NCBI RefSeq assembly: GCF_000279145.1 | Contig: NC_018178.1 | Coordinates: forward strand, 1,054,001-1,118,000 | Direction: 5' to 3' | Length of the DNA: 64,000 nucleotides | Origin: Melioribacter roseus P3M-2 | GTDB taxonomy: Bacteria > Bacteroidota > Ignavibacteria > Ignavibacteriales > Melioribacteraceae | Part shown: positions 60,272-64,000 of the stretch, piece by piece | Layout: each line of letters begins with the position of its first letter | How positions within the stretch are numbered: the stretch's first letter is position 1 | The notes under the pieces: generated by a model | What the model was told of the DNA's origin: nothing | What the model saw: the letters and a program-made list of their open reading frames with translations, nothing else | Database searches by the model: none | Translations under genes and position numbers: made by a program

Positions 60272-62734
60272 CTATTTAACTGAAACAATATTTATGGAAG
60301 CCTCTTTCAATCCTTCGGATTTTGCGGTCAACCTTATTGCGCCTTCTTCGTCCGATGCCTGCAAAACTACGAGAGCAAGACCGTTATAAGTTTTGCGTTT
60401 GTTCGATTTAGAAGACGAATGATCGAGCGGATTGCCGTTTTCGACTCCGATAATTTTTCCTTTCCCTATTATCGAAAATTCAATAAGGTTTCCGGCAGTG
60501 GGAACAACGTTGTTATTTTTATCGACTACTTCGACTTTTATATTAGCAACGCCGCGCTCGGATACATTAATCGTATCCCGATCAGGGATCAGTCGAATAG
60601 CATAAGGTTTGCCGGCTGTGCGGAGTTCTTGTGTGCAAACCACTTGTCCGTTCTTCATTCCGACGGCTTTAATTACTCCCGGTTCATAAGGAATATCCCA
60701 TTGCAGATGCAGGTCTGCCGTAGTCGGATTTACAACCGGATTTGCATATTTATTCCAACCGCCCGAATTACCCTGACGCGGAAATTCGAGACGCTTTTTT
60801 CCGTATGACTTCCCGTTCAAAAAAAGTTCTACATCATTACAATTCGTATAGCAAATCACGGGTATTATTTGTCCCCCTCTTCCTTCCCAATTCCAATGCG
60901 GAAACAGATGTATCATCGGTTTTGTAGTCCACTGGCTTTGATAGAAATAATAACCGTCTTTTTCAAACCCGCATAAATCAAGGACCCCGAAGTTCCACGA
61001 TCTAAATGGCCATCGCGCTTCGCCGAGGTAATCTATTCCAGTCCACATAAAATCGCCGATAACATAATCGTGCATTTTGGTAAATTTCCATAATTGTTCG
61101 GCGTCGATCATATCATAATTATAATTGGGATTTACCGTTGCGGGATCGTCTCCCAACGAATAATTCCCGCGGAAGACGCCGTGATTTGATCGATTTTCCG
61201 TGCCTATCATCTTCCATTCCGGATGATCCAATTTGTCGATACTGTAATACAGTTCTCTCCTTTCGTGCCATCTGTCGACGTAATTATAACCGACGATATC
61301 AAGCGCATTAAGAAAAGATAAAACGGTTGAACCTCCGTCTGCCGCAATATTATCGCAAGCTTGAGTTACTGGCCTAGTTGGGTCTTCACGATGACATATA
61401 TTCGTTAACATTTGCAGGATTTCGGTTCCTTCCTCGGTTTTTTGATCCGGCACTTCATTGCCGACGCTCCAGATAACTATCGAAGGATGATTTCTGTCTC
61501 TATGAATCATTGAAATCAAATCTTTTTCGTACCATTGATCGAAATAAACGTGGTAACCGTATTTACGTTTCCCGGAGCGCCACTCGTCAAAAGCTTCGTC
61601 CATCACAAGAAATCCCATTTGATCGCATAGGTCGAGAAATTCCGGAGCCGGCGGATTGTGCGCTGTTCTGACAGCATTACATCCCATCTTTTTTAACTTT
61701 TCAAGTCGGTATTTCCACACTCCGAGAGGTACCGCAGCTCCGACAGCCCCGCCGTCGTGATGAAGACACACGCCGTTCATTTTTATATGCTTATCGTTAA
61801 GGAAAAATCCTTTATCCGCATCGTAAAAAATTTTCCTTATTCCGAAGACAGTATTTAAGCCGTCGGATATTTTTCCGTCTTTCAAAATTGATTGTTTCAG
61901 CGTATACAAATCGGGAGAATCGACCGACCAGAGCTTTGGTCGTTGTATCCAAAGTTTATTATTTATCGTCAAAGATTCTCCCGGTTTTGCGGCGAATTTC
62001 TTTTCGGCTGAAGCGACAATGTTGCCTTCGTTATCCTCGATAACAATAAATAACTCCGCTTCTATAGAAGAATTGTATTCATTGTCGATTTGTGTATTAA
62101 TATCCACGAGAGCGGAGTCCGACGATATTTCAGGCGTCGTTACAAAAACTCCCCAGTGCGCCAGATGCAGTTTATTTTGTTTAATTAGCCATACGTTTCT
62201 ATAGATACCCGAACCGGAATACCAGCGAGAATTCGGTTGTTTCGAATTGTCGACCCTTACGGCAATTACATTATTACCCTTTTTTAAGTATTTTGTAATG
62301 TCATAATAAAAACTCGAATAGCCGTAGGGCCGATTCCCTAAATGAATTCCGTTTACCCAAACGTCGCTGTTCATATAAACGCCGTCAAATTCAATCCATA
62401 TAATTTTTTCGAGGTCATTTGCCGAAACTTCAAAATGCTTTCTATACCAACCGACGCCAGTCGGATAGTATCCTCCGTTGCCTCCGGCAGGAGCGTTTTT
62501 ATCTATCTTTCCTTCTATACTCCAGTCGTGAGGCAAATCAAGTATTCTCCAATCCGCATCGTCGAAATCGGGTTTTTCCGCATCTTTAATATCGCCCGAA
62601 TAAAACCTCCAACCGAAGTCGAAAAGCATTCGCTTACCGTCGCGATGCAAATCCCCGTCGTAATACTGTCCTTTTATTTCCGGCATTAAAGAAAGAAAGA
62701 CAAACATCAACAGACAAATCAGTTGCGTTCTCAT
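60272..62734 (-). CDS. GH2 beta-galactosidase-like enzyme
   Basis: An 820-residue exported enzyme (signal region MRTQLICLLMFVFLSLMPEIKG). Sugar-binding domain about 35-190 (WRILDLPHDWSIEGKID, NPYGYSSFYYDIT-like 'GNRPYGYSSFYYDIT'), immunoglobulin-like domain 190-305, then the barrel from about 305: VCLHHDGGAVGAAVP, VRTAHNPPAPEFLDLCDQMG, IWSVGNEVPDQ with acid/base Glu427 and GTENRSNHGVF with nucleophile Glu513. A C-terminal beta-domain (about 640-820) ends the protein. It releases terminal beta-linked galactose; activity on mannose or glucuronic acid would need testing. Confidence 0.94.
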   Translation of the reverse strand: MRTQLICLLMFVFLSLMPEIKGQYYDGDLHRDGKRMLFDFGWRFYSGDIKDAEKPDFDDADWRILDLPHDWSIEGKIDKNAPAGGNGGYYPTGVGWYRKHFEVSANDLEKIIWIEFDGVYMNSDVWVNGIHLGNRPYGYSSFYYDITKYLKKGNNVIAVRVDNSKQPNSRWYSGSGIYRNVWLIKQNKLHLAHWGVFVTTPEISSDSALVDINTQIDNEYNSSIEAELFIVIEDNEGNIVASAEKKFAAKPGESLTINNKLWIQRPKLWSVDSPDLYTLKQSILKDGKISDGLNTVFGIRKIFYDADKGFFLNDKHIKMNGVCLHHDGGAVGAAVPLGVWKYRLEKLKKMGCNAVRTAHNPPAPEFLDLCDQMGFLVMDEAFDEWRSGKRKYGYHVYFDQWYEKDLISMIHRDRNHPSIVIWSVGNEVPDQKTEEGTEILQMLTNICHREDPTRPVTQACDNIAADGGSTVLSFLNALDIVGYNYVDRWHERRELYYSIDKLDHPEWKMIGTENRSNHGVFRGNYSLGDDPATVNPNYNYDMIDAEQLWKFTKMHDYVIGDFMWTGIDYLGEARWPFRSWNFGVLDLCGFEKDGYYFYQSQWTTKPMIHLFPHWNWEGRGGQIIPVICYTNCNDVELFLNGKSYGKKRLEFPRQGNSGGWNKYANPVVNPTTADLHLQWDIPYEPGVIKAVGMKNGQVVCTQELRTAGKPYAIRLIPDRDTINVSERGVANIKVEVVDKNNNVVPTAGNLIEFSIIGKGKIIGVENGNPLDHSSSKSNKRKTYNGLALVVLQASDEEGAIRLTAKSEGLKEASINIVSVK

Positions 62735-62793
62735 TTTTTTATCCCAATATTATTTTATGATACGAAGAAATTGTGAAGTATTAGCGATATCCG

Positions 62794-64000
62794 TCAATAA
62801 TGAATCGGCGGTATTTTAACAATATCTTTCTTAAAAGGCTTAATGGCGCCGTCGCCTATTTCATAAATTTGTTTATTAGTTTCAATCATTGCATTTGTCA
62901 ATTCTTCATACGGATAATTGGCAATATCTACGACCCCGATGTTATAATTTTCGCCGTCGAACCGTCCGTAAAAAGGCTGGTCGATCCATTGAAAATAATG
63001 AATGCCTACCAGTTCGGGTCGGGCAAAACCCTGTTCTACATAATTGCGGTAGGCGTCCACTCTGTCTTGTTGGCTTAAGACGCCGACAATTCCGGTAGCC
63101 GGCAATCCTCTGTCGACTGCCCCGTGATGGAATTCGCCTATCATAACAGGCTTGCCGCTTCGTTCGGCTATTTCGGATGTCGGAGGAGGCGTCAATCCGT
63201 ATCCGTTAATGGAGAAAACATCGAATCTTTCGCCAGCTTTATACAATAAATCGGAACTGATCCAAGCGTAACGCATACCGAGATTCAGATGATTGCCGTC
63301 GATTTTTTCTACTGCGTCGCACGGCACGTCGATATATTTTTTTACCATAATTTCAGAAAAAAGATAAAAATCTTTATCGGCTGTTTCCGAAGGATAATCC
63401 TTGAACGTCATCTCCTTCAATTCGGAAAAATCTTTCAAACTCAAATTCCATCTTTTATTAAATGCCGAAATGTCATTGCGGTATTTTTCTCTTATCCATT
63501 TTACAAACTCTGCTTTGGTTTCAGATTGTTGTCGAGTTGCAAACATTTCAAAAGCAAGATTATGATATCCGAACGCCCAGTGCGGCTCGTTTCGCAAAAA
63601 ATATCCGATCAAATACGGGTCGTTTTTATAATCGACAAGCTGACGGGCGAACTCTTCAGAATTGGTTTCATATTCCTTCGAAAAGACATCGGGAAAATCC
63701 CTGTAGAGCAATATATCGGTAGACGGAAAGTTTCGAAGCGGCAATACATAAGGAATTTTAATTTTCTTAGCGTATTCAAGATCGGACCAATTGCCGATTG
63801 TATTGAACCTGAATTTTTTCAACAAACCCGCCGTAATAGATTCCCATTCTTTTTCCCAATCTTTGCCGAAAACGCGAATCAAATTGGAAACATAAAAATC
63901 CATATATTTCTTTCCGTCGCGGTTATTAAAAAGCGCAGAAGCTTCGGGGTCGTCTTCTCCCGGAAGCCATTCGAACAAGTCTTCAATGCCTTCTACGGGA
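62794..64000 (-). CDS. GH-A clan glycoside hydrolase, agarase/beta-galactosidase-like (N-terminus beyond window)
   Basis: The frame is open to the window's right edge, so the start is missing; the last 402 codons are here. They include ESITAGLLKKFRFNTIGNWS, the acid/base region GYFLRNEPHWAFGYHN (Glu near 63587), NGYGLTPPPTSEIAERSG, the nucleophile region VMIGEFHHGAVDRG and GIHYFQWIDQPFYGRFDG. The order is that of GH-A enzymes of the GH42/GH50-like agarase or beta-galactosidase type; the family number is not certain. It sits 59 bp upstream of the GH2 gene and likely heads the visible part of the glycan locus. Confidence 0.75.
   Translation of the reverse strand, partial: PVEGIEDLFEWLPGEDDPEASALFNNRDGKKYMDFYVSNLIRVFGKDWEKEWESITAGLLKKFRFNTIGNWSDLEYAKKIKIPYVLPLRNFPSTDILLYRDFPDVFSKEYETNSEEFARQLVDYKNDPYLIGYFLRNEPHWAFGYHNLAFEMFATRQQSETKAEFVKWIREKYRNDISAFNKRWNLSLKDFSELKEMTFKDYPSETADKDFYLFSEIMVKKYIDVPCDAVEKIDGNHLNLGMRYAWISSDLLYKAGERFDVFSINGYGLTPPPTSEIAERSGKPVMIGEFHHGAVDRGLPATGIVGVLSQQDRVDAYRNYVEQGFARPELVGIHYFQWIDQPFYGRFDGENYNIGVVDIANYPYEELTNAMIETNKQIYEIGDGAIKPFKKDIVKIPPIHY

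Noticed and set aside
1-64000. CRISPR array
   Set aside because: No set of regular repeats with unique spacers and no cas gene was seen.
1-64000. tRNA or rRNA genes
   Set aside because: No cloverleaf or conserved rRNA segments noticed in the intergenic DNA; a computed scan would be decisive.

Overview
The window reads as a piece of the chromosome of a free-living Gram-negative bacterium of the Bacteroidetes/Ignavibacteriae group, most likely a Melioribacter- or Ignavibacterium-like member of the Ignavibacteria. This is inferred from the type IX secretion (T9SS) C-terminal domains of the 'YQNYPNPFNPxT' type, a PorV-like protein, CarboxypepD_reg/TonB-dependent receptors, many lipoproteins and moderate GC. 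No rRNA or tRNA gene and no CRISPR array was seen.

Layout. (1) 1-4291: arginine operon argC-argJ-argB-argR-argG on the minus strand with ATGA overlaps, headed by three overlapping ARG-box-like palindromes. A small ACT-like regulator gene is divergent. (2) 4.7-9.5 kb: minus-strand housekeeping genes (AlkD-like repair protein, SdiA-regulated-like beta-propeller, CLC channel, SpoIIE-type phosphatase). Three of these four carry frameshifts, most of them next to short A/T homopolymers. (3) 9.5-15.5 kb: RluA pseudouridine synthase, a YgjV-GNAT fusion, alanine racemase and several envelope proteins. (4) 15.6-17.7 kb: an AT-richer type II restriction-modification island (C5 methyltransferase, probable endonuclease, Vsr). 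(5) 17.8-23.5 kb: a drug-efflux ABC operon (TetR, membrane fusion lipoprotein, two ATPases, two permeases). (6) 23.6-30.0 kb: a C1 peptidase, a tandem pair of fast-diverging lipoproteins, an IS110-family element with a structured leader that may be a bridge RNA, and REP-like repeats. (7) 30.0-37.6 kb: GroES-like protein, methyltransferase, thioredoxin reductase with an unusual thioredoxin, the NAD operon nadB-nadC-nadA plus a YjjX-like NTPase, and a beta-solenoid surface protein. (8) 37.6-64 kb: an ATP-cone/uridine-kinase fusion, a secreted nitroreductase, then a large co-oriented glycan locus.

The glycan locus (39.7-64 kb, read right to left) encodes a GH-A agarase/galactosidase-like enzyme, GH2, GH43, GH35, a SurA/PpiC-like chaperone, a TonB-dependent receptor, a 1163-residue secreted protein, a PorV-like barrel, a four-module T9SS surface protein, a GH53 endo-galactanase with two of the same modules, a GH5-like enzyme and an aldose 1-epimerase. 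Together they suggest capture and breakdown of beta-galactan or arabinogalactan. There is no SusD homologue; T9SS-anchored module proteins and a dedicated PorV paralogue stand where SusD/E/F would be. This is the strongest candidate in the window for a poorly described system.
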